DNA of 64,000 bases from an uncultured Saprospiraceae bacterium (GTDB lineage Bacteria; Bacteroidota; Bacteroidia; Chitinophagales; Saprospiraceae): NCBI GenBank assembly GCA_937921775.1, contig CAKZUK010000001.1:62001-126000 (forward strand). Direction: 5' to 3'. A program made the position numbers and the translations under genes. Of this stretch, positions 36,186 through 44,250 are shown piece after piece; within the stretch, counting starts at the first letter, position 1; every line of letters starts with the position of its first letter. The notes under the pieces are model-generated. The model did no database searches. It was not told where the DNA came from and saw nothing but the letters and a program-made list of their open reading frames with translations.

Positions 36186-36920
36186 CTACATTCGTTTCAA
36201 CTCATCGCGAGCTTCATCGAACCATTGTCGTTTATCTTTCAATTCAAAGTTGCTCATATGCTCTGCTTCGGCAATGATTTCGGTGTAGATATTTTTGGCA
36301 TCGGCTTCACGATTTTGCCGGATTAAAAACTTGGCGTAAATGATTCTTGGTTCCAGATTGACATACTGTCTATTCATGGATTGGAGTACGCTGTCTGCTT
36401 TGTCAAGCTCGCCGGTACTCTCTAATGCTAATCCATAAAGTACTTTTGCATTTGCTTTGTTGAAGGATGGGTTTTGGCTTGCTTTTTTTGCAATTTCAAT
36501 TACGCTTTCAAAGTTGTTTTTATGGAAATAAGCATAAATTAATTGGTTATTTACATGCGGGTCATTGTCGTGAATACCAGCCCGTGTAGATTCAAAAACA
36601 GGGATGGCTTCATCATACATTTTTTCTTGAAGGTAAGCGTCGCCAAGTGCTACTTTGTTGGTAAAGGTATTGGAGAAAGCTACTTGTTTTTCGAGTTCTT
36701 TTATTTTTCCTCCAGGGTTGAAGATGGAGGCTAAGTCTGGTTTGTTTGAACTACTATATTGCTGTGCAATTTTTGGTTGGTTAATTATCTTTTTATAGAT
36801 GTAAAACAAGCAACCAAATAAAGGAAGAAAAATAACAAGAGGTATCCACCACAAGTCATTTTTCTGAGTGACGATGTGATAGATACAGTAGATTTGCATG
36901 ATGATTAAGAGGTAGTACAT
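36186..36920 (-). CDS. PLDc_N-type membrane anchor fused to TPR repeats
   Basis: 244 residues. The N-terminus has two membrane segments (MYYLLIIMQIYCIYHIV; DLWWIPLVIFLPLFGCLFYIY) resembling the PLDc_N anchor of cardiolipin synthases, but there is no phospholipase domain. TPR-like helices fill the rest (ALGDAYLQEKMYDEAIPVFE; LIYAYFHKNNFESVIEIAKK; AKVLYGLALESTGELDKADS). It is a membrane-anchored scaffold or assembly protein by layout (inference), transcribed in the same direction as the genes around it. Confidence 0.8.
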   Translation of the reverse strand: MYYLLIIMQIYCIYHIVTQKNDLWWIPLVIFLPLFGCLFYIYKKIINQPKIAQQYSSSNKPDLASIFNPGGKIKELEKQVAFSNTFTNKVALGDAYLQEKMYDEAIPVFESTRAGIHDNDPHVNNQLIYAYFHKNNFESVIEIAKKASQNPSFNKANAKVLYGLALESTGELDKADSVLQSMNRQYVNLEPRIIYAKFLIRQNREADAKNIYTEIIAEAEHMSNFELKDKRQWFDEARDELKRM

Positions 36921-37004
36921 TTGATGTAGTTTTTATCTCGGAGACGTTTGTTGAACTTTTAAAGTGACTAAACGCCTTTAACTAGATTGCAAATTGCTTA
37001 AAAT

Positions 37005-37874
37005 TTAATCACCCTCAGGTTCCTGCGCTTCAGGTTTCTTTACATCAATCAAATAAGTCCCATCTTTCTCCAAACGAATCAATCGTTTTTTGTAAAGTAA
37101 GCCGATTGCTTTTTTAAATGTCTTTTTACTCATTTCAAGATGAAAAGTTATTTCGTCAGGCTTACTCTTGTCAGTCAAAGGCATAAAACCTTTTTTACTT
37201 TCAAGGTACTCCATTATCTTTTTCGAGTTGGGTTCGGCAATGTTTTGGTAGCCCGGTTTTTGTAGGATAACATCAATTTTGTTGTCCTCTCTTACATTTT
37301 TGATGTAGGCTTTTTTTCTTTGCCCTGGTCGTAATTGGGTAAAGACTTCATTGTCATAAACGAGTCCTTTGTGTAGGTCATTGATGATTACGTTGTAGCC
37401 AAGATCTGTTGGTTCCCATACAAGGATATCTACTTCTTCGCCCGGCTTAACGGTTATTTCTTCATCATCCAAGAAGCGGTTGATTTGATTGGATCCAACT
37501 AGTCTGTCGGAGTCTTCGTCGATGTACATGAAGATCAGGTAGTAGCGGCCCTCCAGCATTTTGGCTTGCTGTTCTCGAAAGGGAACGAAGAGATCTTTTT
37601 CAATACCCATGTCCATGAAAGCGCCGTGTTCACTCACTTTTTCTACGCGAAGTAGTTCAAATTCATGTAAGGTTATTTTGGGATTCATGGTAGTGGCAAT
37701 AAGTCGTCCTTCTCCATCTTTGTAGATGAAGACCTCTAGCATTTCTCCAACTTTGAAGTTGTCGGGAATGTATTTTCCGGGAAGGAGAATATCATTACCT
37801 TCCTCATCCCCGAGGAATAATCCACTTCCAGTTTCTCTAAGTATTTCTAAATCTTGTAGCTCTCCGAATTCCAT
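37005..37874 (-). CDS. cvfB: CvfB-family S1-domain RNA-binding protein
   Basis: 289 residues. Three S1-like domains (the first with LFLGDEEGNDILLPGKY, the second with GAFMDMGIEKDLFVPF, the third with HKGLVYDNEVF) are followed by a C-terminal winged-helix part (MSKKTFKKAIGLLYKKRLI). This is the YitL/CvfB layout. Such proteins bind RNA and affect virulence or stability in other bacteria. The start is one base after the helicase stop, so it is the second gene of a helicase-CvfB operon, consistent with joint RNA handling. Confidence 0.9.
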   Translation of the reverse strand: MEFGELQDLEILRETGSGLFLGDEEGNDILLPGKYIPDNFKVGEMLEVFIYKDGEGRLIATTMNPKITLHEFELLRVEKVSEHGAFMDMGIEKDLFVPFREQQAKMLEGRYYLIFMYIDEDSDRLVGSNQINRFLDDEEITVKPGEEVDILVWEPTDLGYNVIINDLHKGLVYDNEVFTQLRPGQRKKAYIKNVREDNKIDVILQKPGYQNIAEPNSKKIMEYLESKKGFMPLTDKSKPDEITFHLEMSKKTFKKAIGLLYKKRLIRLEKDGTYLIDVKKPEAQEPEGD

Positions 37875-37875
37875 G

Positions 37876-39213
37876 TTATTTTGTCTTCTTTTGTTTGCCG
37901 CTTCGTTTAGTAACGGACTTAAATTTTTCTTTCAATTTTCTTTTGTATGAGTTCCCTAGGTTCACTTTTTGATTCTTTAAACTCTTTTCTTGATAAGCTC
38001 CTTTTGATTTCATGCTAGGGGAGGACATGTAGTGTTTGTCACCACCCATTCGTTCTCTTTCCGCTTCGATGGTCTCTTCTGATATTTCCAAATCTTCGGG
38101 AAGTTCTAGCATCTCTATTTTCATCTTCATCAAGTCCTCGATGTCTAGTTGTAGCTCTTCTTCACTTTCCTTTATAAAAGAAATGGCAATACCATCTTTG
38201 TCAGCTCTACCTGTACGACCAATTCGGTGAATATAATCAGGAGCTTCATCTGGTAAATCAAAGTTGATAACATGACTCACCTCTTTGATATCTAATCCTC
38301 TCGCAATAATGTCCGTTGCAATAAGCGCTCTGAAAGTTCCATCTTGAAAACCTTCCACATTTCGAATTCTATAGTTTTGAGATTTATTAGAATGGATGAC
38401 TCCAATAGTTTCTGGAAACTTCGCCTCCACTATTTCGTGTAGAAAATCTGCAAGTTTTTTAGATCCTGCAAAAATTAAAATCTTGGTAAAGTTTTCATGA
38501 TCTTCCAAAAGTTTAACTAGTAAATTAGCCTTAGTATAAAAGTTGGGAAGAATATAGGCATACTGCTTGATTTGCTCGAGTGGCGTACCGTGAGCTGCTA
38601 CAATAATTCGCTCTGGTTTATTGAAGAAAGTATCGATCAATTTTTCTGCATCCGGATTCATAGTCGCAGAGAAAAGTAAATTTTGTCTGCGCTCTGGAAG
38701 GATATCGAGAATACTGTTGAGTTGAGGCCGGAATCCGAGGTTCATCATTTCATCAAACTCATCGATGACGAGTTTTCTGATCAATGTGAGTTTGAGGGCG
38801 CCATTAAGATTCAAATCTAAAAGACGACCAGGCGTAGCCACAATCACGTCATGTCCTTCGCGGAGCATGATGGCCTGCGTATTAATGTTGGTACCTCCAT
38901 AAACTCCTGCCACGCGCAAGGTAGTGTAGGTGCTTAATAGTTCAATTTCTGCAACCACCTGCAATACTAATTCACGAGTAGGTACGAGTATGAGAATTCG
39001 GGGAATAGAATCTTTGTTGAACTTCCAAAGCCGAAGCAATGGTAGTAAGTAAGCTAAAGTCTTTCCTGTTCCAGTTTGGGCAACACCAGCTACGTCTCTA
39101 CCAGACATAATGAGGGAAAATACCTCACGTTGGATAGGAGTAGGATTGAAGAAACCTCGTTCGGTGAGGCTTTTCTTCAGTGCGCTGTTTAGATTTAAAT
39201 CGTCAAAAGTCAA
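37876..39213 (-). CDS. DEAD-box-type RNA helicase with DEFD motif
   Basis: 445 residues. Q motif FFNPTPIQREVF, motif I AQTGTGKT, motif Ib TPGRLLD, motif II VIDEFDEM, motif III SAT, motif V/VI RGLDI and HRIGRTGRADK. The second Ala of DEAD is Phe, giving DEFD. The C-terminal tail is basic and disordered (RKLKEKFKSVTKRSGKQKK), typical for RNA contacts. It unwinds or remodels RNA, perhaps in ribosome assembly or cold growth. A TATCTTTG box (39236-39243) sets a leader of about 18 bases. Confidence 0.93.
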   Translation of the reverse strand: MTFDDLNLNSALKKSLTERGFFNPTPIQREVFSLIMSGRDVAGVAQTGTGKTLAYLLPLLRLWKFNKDSIPRILILVPTRELVLQVVAEIELLSTYTTLRVAGVYGGTNINTQAIMLREGHDVIVATPGRLLDLNLNGALKLTLIRKLVIDEFDEMMNLGFRPQLNSILDILPERRQNLLFSATMNPDAEKLIDTFFNKPERIIVAAHGTPLEQIKQYAYILPNFYTKANLLVKLLEDHENFTKILIFAGSKKLADFLHEIVEAKFPETIGVIHSNKSQNYRIRNVEGFQDGTFRALIATDIIARGLDIKEVSHVINFDLPDEAPDYIHRIGRTGRADKDGIAISFIKESEEELQLDIEDLMKMKIEMLELPEDLEISEETIEAERERMGGDKHYMSSPSMKSKGAYQEKSLKNQKVNLGNSYKRKLKEKFKSVTKRSGKQKKTK

Positions 39214-39235
39214 GAGTCTGTTTTTTAATGTGCCA

Positions 39236-39243
39236 CAAAGATA
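39236..39243 (-). promoter_or_regulatory. -7 promoter box TATCTTTG
   Basis: An exact TAnnTTTG match on the minus strand lies 23 bases upstream of the helicase ATG, giving a short leader. It serves the helicase-CvfB operon. Confidence 0.6.
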
Positions 39244-39486
39244 GCTTTTTTGGACTGGATTTAGGCGTGGGAAGCCTGTTCAATTAGCAGTGTCCTAAAA
39301 AAAGTAAAATCAAAAAATCAATCAAAATTAACCCCAAAAAGTATATAGATGACTTGGTTCAACTGGCTGATAATCAAATAGGTAAATGTATCGATATTTC
39401 ATCTTAGATGAAGTGCTTTGATTTTGATTGTCATTTTGATTTTGACAAAAGGGGAGAGTCTCCTTGAGGAGAGTCGAGTTAGCCCT

Positions 39487-40119
39487 TTATTGTCCATCTA
39501 ATTCTAGCATTTCATACAGTCGCTTAAACTCAGCTAGATAATGCTGTCGATGACTAAGACCATTGGTACCACCGTTGACTCGTTTGGTGACCATGTGGAT
39601 ATCATCTAGATCAGCAAATTGATTGATTTTGCGTTTTTTCCAGTACCAAGCAGCAGATTTGAGTGCCCATTCTGGTTCTAGTATTAGATCTGGCTTAGTG
39701 ATAAAATCGATGTTTTGAGATTTTCCGAACTTATCATAGTTCCATTTTCCAGTTAGCTGAATGAGTCCTCGACCTCGGAATTTCCAACCATCACCGCTTG
39801 CTTCATCCCCATTTCCCATGCGATTGGCGTATACCCGGTTAGCAATTTTTTCGGGCTGGCGAGCATAGAGCTCTGCCTCTTCAATACTAGAGAAGTATTT
39901 TCGAAAGGTGATTCTGAGTGCTTTTGCAGAATAGTTAAGATTCTCCTCCGTGTATCGGAGTCCTCCACTTTCATGTGCAAGTTGAGCTAAGAAGTGTGCT
40001 TTTCGCAAAGAAGTATCGATGCCATAGCTGGGTAAAATATGGCTAAGGTGGGGAATAAAGGCTTCCGCTTTTGTCCAATTGACGTTTGGAATAATGGCTT
40101 TGAATTTGTCAGTTTTCAT
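39487..40119 (-). CDS. GH19-type chitinase/lysozyme, without signal peptide
   Basis: 210 residues. The active-site stretch FLAQLAHESGGLRYTEENLN carries E50 and E59; GRGLIQLTGKWNY (117-129) is the substrate-cleft motif. The GH19 fold hydrolyses chitin or peptidoglycan-like beta-1,4 linkages. There is no signal peptide, no TM segment and no T9SS tail; most single-domain bacterial GH19s of this size are phage endolysin-like. No holin or other phage gene is nearby, so it may be a domesticated lysin. Confidence 0.9.
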   Translation of the reverse strand: MKTDKFKAIIPNVNWTKAEAFIPHLSHILPSYGIDTSLRKAHFLAQLAHESGGLRYTEENLNYSAKALRITFRKYFSSIEEAELYARQPEKIANRVYANRMGNGDEASGDGWKFRGRGLIQLTGKWNYDKFGKSQNIDFITKPDLILEPEWALKSAAWYWKKRKINQFADLDDIHMVTKRVNGGTNGLSHRQHYLAEFKRLYEMLELDGQ

Positions 40120-40301
40120 TGGTAGAGGGGGTTGTTTTTATAAATATAGGGAATTTTAAACCGAAGACGGAAGTTGGAAGAGCGAAGTTTGCTGTAAATC
40201 TATGTTGGCCGGCAGGCTACTGTGAATCTCTATGGACTGAGAAGACTAATATAACTAGACTAAGCTAAGCGCTTCAAAGTATGAAAAACTTTGTGGACAG
40301 A

Positions 40302-40844
40302 CTAAGCCGAGCACATATCATACAATCGGTTCACGGTTTTCCAATTCCGAGTAGTGCATGGCACTTTTAATTTTCTTTCGAAAAAATTATTGGTGAGTTT
40401 GGTTCGTCCATAACCATTAGGACAGTGTACGTATATACTTTGTTTGTCAATGATGAAATCATCGTTTGGATCTTCGTGAGCTTTGACTGTATTGGTGAGT
40501 GTCTTGTCTGCTAGTTTGGCCATGAAGGTGACATGTAATTTGCTGATGTCAATAGCTGGATTTTTTAAAAAAGGATTTTTACTGATTACTTTTTTAAGTA
40601 TTTTTTCAGTCGTGATTAATATTGGGACATCGAATCCATATTCCTTTTTTATTTTACTTAGAATTTTTTTGGCAATAGCTGTTTCATCATTTAGTGAGCT
40701 CTTAAACAATACGTTTCCACTTTGAATATATGTTTGTACATCAGTAAATCCGATGGATTCATAATGGCCTTTTAGCTCAGCCATTTTGATCTTCTTTTGA
40801 CCGGATACGTTGATGCCGCGGAGTAAGGAGATGTAGTGAGTCAT
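40302..40844 (-). CDS. DUF1697 protein
   Basis: 180 residues from the ATG at 40844 (MTHYISLLRGINVSGQKKIK), which starts directly at the conserved domain; a longer frame reaches 40901 but adds an atypical prefix. LRGINVSGQKKIKMAELKG and VQTYIQSGNVLFKS are the DUF1697 signature; the family is widespread and of unknown function. Cytoplasmic, single gene. The C-terminal ARG/LYS-rich tail (YGRTKLTNNFFERKLKVPCT) is also typical. Confidence 0.88.
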   Translation of the reverse strand: MTHYISLLRGINVSGQKKIKMAELKGHYESIGFTDVQTYIQSGNVLFKSSLNDETAIAKKILSKIKKEYGFDVPILITTEKILKKVISKNPFLKNPAIDISKLHVTFMAKLADKTLTNTVKAHEDPNDDFIIDKQSIYVHCPNGYGRTKLTNNFFERKLKVPCTTRNWKTVNRLYDMCSA

Positions 40845-40969
40845 AGTTGGAACTTGAAAATTGAATTTATAAAAGGAAATATTCACACAAAAGCTTAACA
40901 CTTTAATTTGTGTGAATACTTCCTACTTTCAATGATTAAAATTTTAGAAGTAATTTATTGTATTGATCA

Positions 40970-41383
40970 TTAATTTTCCATATTCTCCCAAGCAGAGCGG
41001 CCGTCTTGTTTGATCTGTAAGATGGCGTATAGAATAGCAATACCTACCAGTCCCATGATTATTTGACTAATCTCAACTCCCATCATGATGTTTAAGGCAG
41101 CGGCAGCGAGTGAGGTACCTATAAAACCGAAAAAGCCTATCTTTTTCCATTTCCATAGCATGACAGCAAATACTACGTTTGCGATACCAATTATTCCAAG
41201 CGCATAAATCATAGCTGGAGAAGAACCAGCAGTTTCTTCCAAAACAAATTGATTAGCAAATAAATAGGCTAGAGCTATTAATGAGTTTATGACAATCATA
41301 AATACTAGATAGGCTGTTACGCAGCCATGTCTTTGTTTTAAGTTGAGCTCATTATTTATTGAATCATCTAGTACGTCTTCCAT
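40970..41383 (-). CDS. Four-helix membrane protein of unknown function
   Basis: 137 residues from the ATG at 41383 (MEDVLDDSINNELNLKQRHG); the frame extends to 41500 but the added prefix looks non-native. Four membrane segments (TAYLVFMIVINSLIALAYLF; MIYALGIIGIANVVFAVMLW; GFFGFIGTSLAAAALNIMMG; IIMGLVGIAILYAILQI) end in a polar tail QDGRSAWENMEN. I do not recognise a family. It is a small inner-membrane protein in a run of minus-strand genes. Confidence 0.72.
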   Translation of the reverse strand: MEDVLDDSINNELNLKQRHGCVTAYLVFMIVINSLIALAYLFANQFVLEETAGSSPAMIYALGIIGIANVVFAVMLWKWKKIGFFGFIGTSLAAAALNIMMGVEISQIIMGLVGIAILYAILQIKQDGRSAWENMEN

Positions 41384-41574
41384 TTTATATTGGTTTGAAT
41401 AAAGGTAAAATTTGCTTTGAATGTTACAGAGTACTAAGCTATTGAAAAGAAAGATGGATGCAAAAGAAATGGATGAATTAGTTGAAAGTAGGAGGTTCAC
41501 TAGGTCGCTGACTTAGTCGCCTGCCTGTCAGCAAAGGCAGATTTTAGCTAAAACTTCCGACTAGTCAGCTCCGA

Positions 41575-42039
41575 CTACTTTAAAAAATTCTCAATCTGCC
41601 GTCTATGCCTAAGTATATGAACAATTGCGTGTTCCAGCAATTGTTCAGCATCATAAGTGACACCCCACCTTGTTTTAAAAATCCATTCGTCTACTGTTTG
41701 AGAGGGGAGTTGATACTTGTCATCTAAAATCTGATCGGTATAAATCAGCATTTTATTTATCTCTTCAATACCTTTTGTTGCATTGTCGATTGGCATATTG
41801 TATTCCTTCCATGCATCATCGAAAACAGTGTTAAGGTAGTTGGCGTAGGTATATCCTGAATGGACAACATGAACATTGATGGTTTGTATAGATTGGCAAT
41901 CTGGATCTTCCGTTTTATTGTCTCTGATTAGTTGGAAATCTTTATCAGAAATATTAGAAAGGACTGCTTTGAGATCAATGGCTGCACGTTCGTATTCATC
42001 CATTAGGGCGCCGAGGGCGCCAGTTCTTTGAGTATTCAT
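41575..42039 (-). CDS. DinB-family protein
   Basis: 154 residues, four-helix DinB/YfiT fold: NVHVVHSGYTYANYLNTVF and AEQLLEHAIVHILRHRRQIE place three likely metal-binding His. DinB-fold proteins often act as metal-dependent thiol-dependent transferases or are detoxification enzymes; the activity here is unknown. The start overlaps the stop of the EAD-domain gene by four bases (ATGA type), so the two are translationally coupled. Confidence 0.85.
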   Translation of the reverse strand: MNTQRTGALGALMDEYERAAIDLKAVLSNISDKDFQLIRDNKTEDPDCQSIQTINVHVVHSGYTYANYLNTVFDDAWKEYNMPIDNATKGIEEINKMLIYTDQILDDKYQLPSQTVDEWIFKTRWGVTYDAEQLLEHAIVHILRHRRQIENFLK

Positions 42040-42989
42040 AGTTCTTCTAAGTTAAGTTTGAGTTCGCTAATCAAGTTGTCTAGTTGTTTGATTAGTGTCA
42101 TATCGGAAAGTTCGATTTTGCTTAGAGAATCGACAGTTTCGAGGATTAATTTTTCTACAGAATCGAAGTTGCTGTAAGTAGTATCAATGTTTTCTTGAAT
42201 GCTTCTGTTTTCAGGAAGCTGTGTTTGTAAGGCTTTACAAATTAGATCTTTGGTAGCGATAAAATTCTGAATACCTGGAAGTATTTCATTAAATGGCTTA
42301 AGCTGTTTGCCTTGAGCTGCTTCTAGTTTTTGAGCATGTATTTTTATATCATCAAAATTATGTTGAAGCAAAGCAATTTTTTGTGCATCTATCTTTTCCT
42401 TGGGGAAGTCTAGGTACAAAACTAGTTCCTGATAAAGCTGGATAATCTCTTTAAAGGATTTACTTTGAAATGATCGGAGTGCTTTTATTTCGGTACAAGC
42501 AATGGTCACACGTCTAAGCACTTTTCTTGAAGCAGCTTTTAGTGTTTGATCAAAAAGGATAGTTTGCTCTACTTCGTCTTTTTTTCCGCTAAGGATTTGA
42601 CCAAGTTTTATCAAGCTATAGGCCGCTTTATCAATCCCATCCGCCTTTTTATTGGTAATTTCTTTGAGCTCATTTTGTTTCTTTGTTATGGCGGTATGAA
42701 AATAAGTAATAGATTTTTGAATGATATCATTTTTAAAATCATCCTCATCCGCAAGATCAAGCATATTGAGTAGATCGTTGATAAGCGTATTGCGTTGTAG
42801 TTGATGTTCCTCGGAAGAGAGAATACCTTTGATAGAATCTGTTTTGTAATGTTTGTATTTACTTTTTAGCGTTATAGCCAAATTAACCAAATCAGAATCT
42901 ACAGCTAATGATGAGTTGATTTTGTCAAAGAAAAGATCGATTTCATTTTCCTTGATATGTTGCTTTAGTTGCTTTAATTTTTCACTCAT
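42036..42989 (-). CDS. Effector-associated-domain (EAD11-like) protein with helical C-terminal part
   Basis: 317 residues. The first ~80 (IKENEIDLFFDKINSSLAVD, then LAITLKSKYKHYKTDSIKGI, LSSEEHQLQRNTLINDLLNM) match the helical EAD11 pattern with its conserved NxxxxLL and SxEE positions. EADs are adaptor domains of NTP-dependent biological conflict systems. The remainder is a long coiled-coil-like helical region (KKQNELKEITNKK; DLVLYLDFPKEKIDAQKIAL) without a recognised effector. It is a possible adaptor or scaffold in an immunity-like or signalling pathway; its partner is not visible. Confidence 0.75.
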   Translation of the reverse strand: MSEKLKQLKQHIKENEIDLFFDKINSSLAVDSDLVNLAITLKSKYKHYKTDSIKGILSSEEHQLQRNTLINDLLNMLDLADEDDFKNDIIQKSITYFHTAITKKQNELKEITNKKADGIDKAAYSLIKLGQILSGKKDEVEQTILFDQTLKAASRKVLRRVTIACTEIKALRSFQSKSFKEIIQLYQELVLYLDFPKEKIDAQKIALLQHNFDDIKIHAQKLEAAQGKQLKPFNEILPGIQNFIATKDLICKALQTQLPENRSIQENIDTTYSNFDSVEKLILETVDSLSKIELSDMTLIKQLDNLISELKLNLEEL

Positions 42990-43183
42990 ATTGTAAGCAG
43001 GTGTTCAATTTAAATTTAGTCCAAGCACTTGGTGTTCAAAATTGTGTTTACAATAAATTCTGATGGATTTTGAATCTAGACGACTTGCTTTTTTGGAGTA
43101 ATCCTTCTGGATTGCTTCACAAAAAAAGGAAGTATAGGTTTAAAAGGCGCAGATTTATTAGTAGGTTTAATTCTGCACATTAC

Positions 43184-43642
43184 TTACATAAATCTACTAA
43201 AACCAATCACAACACCGATAAGGATTAGCACATAAATACCAAGAGCCACGATGATGAAAATACCATAAAATTTGTAGTGTGATTTTAGATTGGAGAAAGA
43301 AGCGGTTAAGCTAGATTCGCTATTATTGCGTAAAGCTGTAGACATGTTGGTTGAAAACCGGAATAGATAAAGAAAAGGAATGAGTGTAACTAAACCAAGT
43401 ATTGCGTAGACGATTCCAATTGCTCCCATTGATATCGGCATTGGAGTACCTGTGTCAGGCATGAAGCCAGAAGAAAATCCCATCGCTATCCCTGCTATTA
43501 CGATGATACCAACATATATAAAACCAATTATAGAGATGAAAAAAGTCCATTTGGCTGTTTCCTTAAGGAAAGATCTAATTTCAGGATTGAGGGATAGTTG
43601 TTCATTAGAAAGTTGACTATCGAGGGGTAAATTGGCTTCCAT
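43184..43642 (-). CDS. DUF5362-type membrane protein
   Basis: 152 residues, four membrane segments. PEIRSFLKETAKWTFFISII and LRNNSESSLTASFSNLKSHY match DUF5362, common in Bacteroidota and uncharacterised. Cytosolic N-terminus about 25 residues (MEANLPLDSQLSNEQLSLNP). It is the first gene before the 608-base intergenic zone, reading away from it, so that zone contains its promoter. Confidence 0.82.
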   Translation of the reverse strand: MEANLPLDSQLSNEQLSLNPEIRSFLKETAKWTFFISIIGFIYVGIIVIAGIAMGFSSGFMPDTGTPMPISMGAIGIVYAILGLVTLIPFLYLFRFSTNMSTALRNNSESSLTASFSNLKSHYKFYGIFIIVALGIYVLILIGVVIGFSRFM

Positions 43643-43753
43643 GGTTTTTTTTTACTAAAATGAATCGATGGTGATGAACGATTGAGGATGGAAAATTACT
43701 AAAAGGAAAGGAGATGTACAACTAGATTTAACGAAATGATGGACTAAGAAGCA

Positions 43754-43770
43754 TTACATTGTGAATGTAA
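43754..43770. repeat. Dyad TTACATT-GTG-AATGTAA
   Basis: A perfect 7-base inverted repeat with three-base spacer, about 112 bases upstream of the DUF5362 gene start. Its size and spacing fit a dimeric operator. Confidence 0.5.
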
Positions 43771-43812
43771 AAGAGATTGGGAATAACGGATAGGATGACG
43801 CAAGATGATGTG

Positions 43813-43889
43813 TTTAGCCAATTCTAACTAACTAGAAGTCATTTACTTATAATAACAAATGACTATATGTTGTTAATGAATTGGCTAAA
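43813..43889. repeat. Nested inverted repeat
   Basis: Outer arms TTTAGCCAATTC (43813-43824) and GAATTGGCTAAA (43878-43889) pair perfectly, 12 bases. Inner arms AGTCATTT (43837-43844) and AAATGACT (43857-43864) pair perfectly around a 12-base loop. The unpaired bulges differ in length. The whole element would fold into a branched hairpin on either strand. Confidence 0.8.
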
Positions 43890-44032
43890 AACCTAACTTT
43901 ATCTTTGTGTTAAATCCATGACAAAAGGCATTGAAACGGGACAGCCTATTGAATGAATTATATTGTTCTAAACTATTTAATATCTTGATTATCAGAAGTA
44001 TATGGTTTTAAATACAGAAAAAATAAGGACAT

Positions 44033-44067
44033 AAGCTCGAAAGGACTTTTTAGGTACTTTCAAGCTT
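44033..44067. repeat. Dyad upstream of the structured element
   Basis: AAGCTCGAAAG (44033-44043) and CTTTCAAGCTT (44057-44067) pair in 10 of 11 positions across 13 bases. It ends seven bases before the -7-like box at 44074 and may be an operator or a terminator for the minus strand. Confidence 0.55.
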
Positions 44068-44073
44068 AATCCT

Positions 44074-44081
44074 TATTTTTG
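44074..44081 (+). promoter_or_regulatory. -7-like box TATTTTTG before the structured element
   Basis: An exact TAnnTTTG match. It would start a plus-strand transcript near 44086-44088, at the beginning of the candidate structured RNA. No matching -33 box was seen. Confidence 0.4.
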
Positions 44082-44085
44082 TAGT

Positions 44086-44160
44086 AGACACAGAAACAAG
44101 AATTTTCGAGGTTCCAATAACTGCGGGGACGTCCTTTCGGGGACGTTCCCTTTGGTACAA
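44086..44160 (+). ncRNA. Candidate small structured RNA (possibly 6S-Flavo-like)
   Basis: Downstream of the -7-like box, GGGGACGTCC (44125-44134) pairs with GGACGTTCCC (44141-44150; one G-U) with loop TTTCGG. CCAA (44114-44117) and TTGG (44152-44155) extend it across a TAACTGC internal bulge, so a bulged hairpin of ~42 bases results. This is GC-rich in an AT-rich setting. A hairpin with an internal bubble near a promoter-like start is reminiscent of the 6S-Flavo RNA family from memory; I cannot verify it. The ends are approximate. Alternatively it is a terminator for the peptide gene on the minus strand. Confidence 0.4.
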
Positions 44161-44250
44161 AGATATTTAGAATGAAAGAAAGTTTTAGCGAGAAAAAACA
44201 TTCGTTTTATTCCAATATTTTTACAAACTTTGTTGAATCAAGGAAGAACA

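Larger units (their letters stand above)
43643..44250. other. Dyad-rich intergenic zone, with a candidate RNA
   Basis: This 608-base gap lies between the DUF5362 start and the stop of the short peptide gene. I find no credible protein gene. It holds a 7-base dyad (43754-43770), a nested dyad (43813-43889), a dyad at 44033-44067, and the structured element at 44086-44160. The individual elements are listed separately. Confidence 0.65.

Noticed and set aside
40970..43642. Defence island around the EAD protein
   Set aside because: Only one gene has a defence-linked domain; DinB, DUF5362 and the small membrane protein are common housekeeping-like families.
44073..44201. 42-residue minus-strand frame across the structured RNA candidate
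   Set aside because: It overlaps the promoter-like box and hairpin, has no leader or membrane pattern, and its residue composition looks like chance translation.
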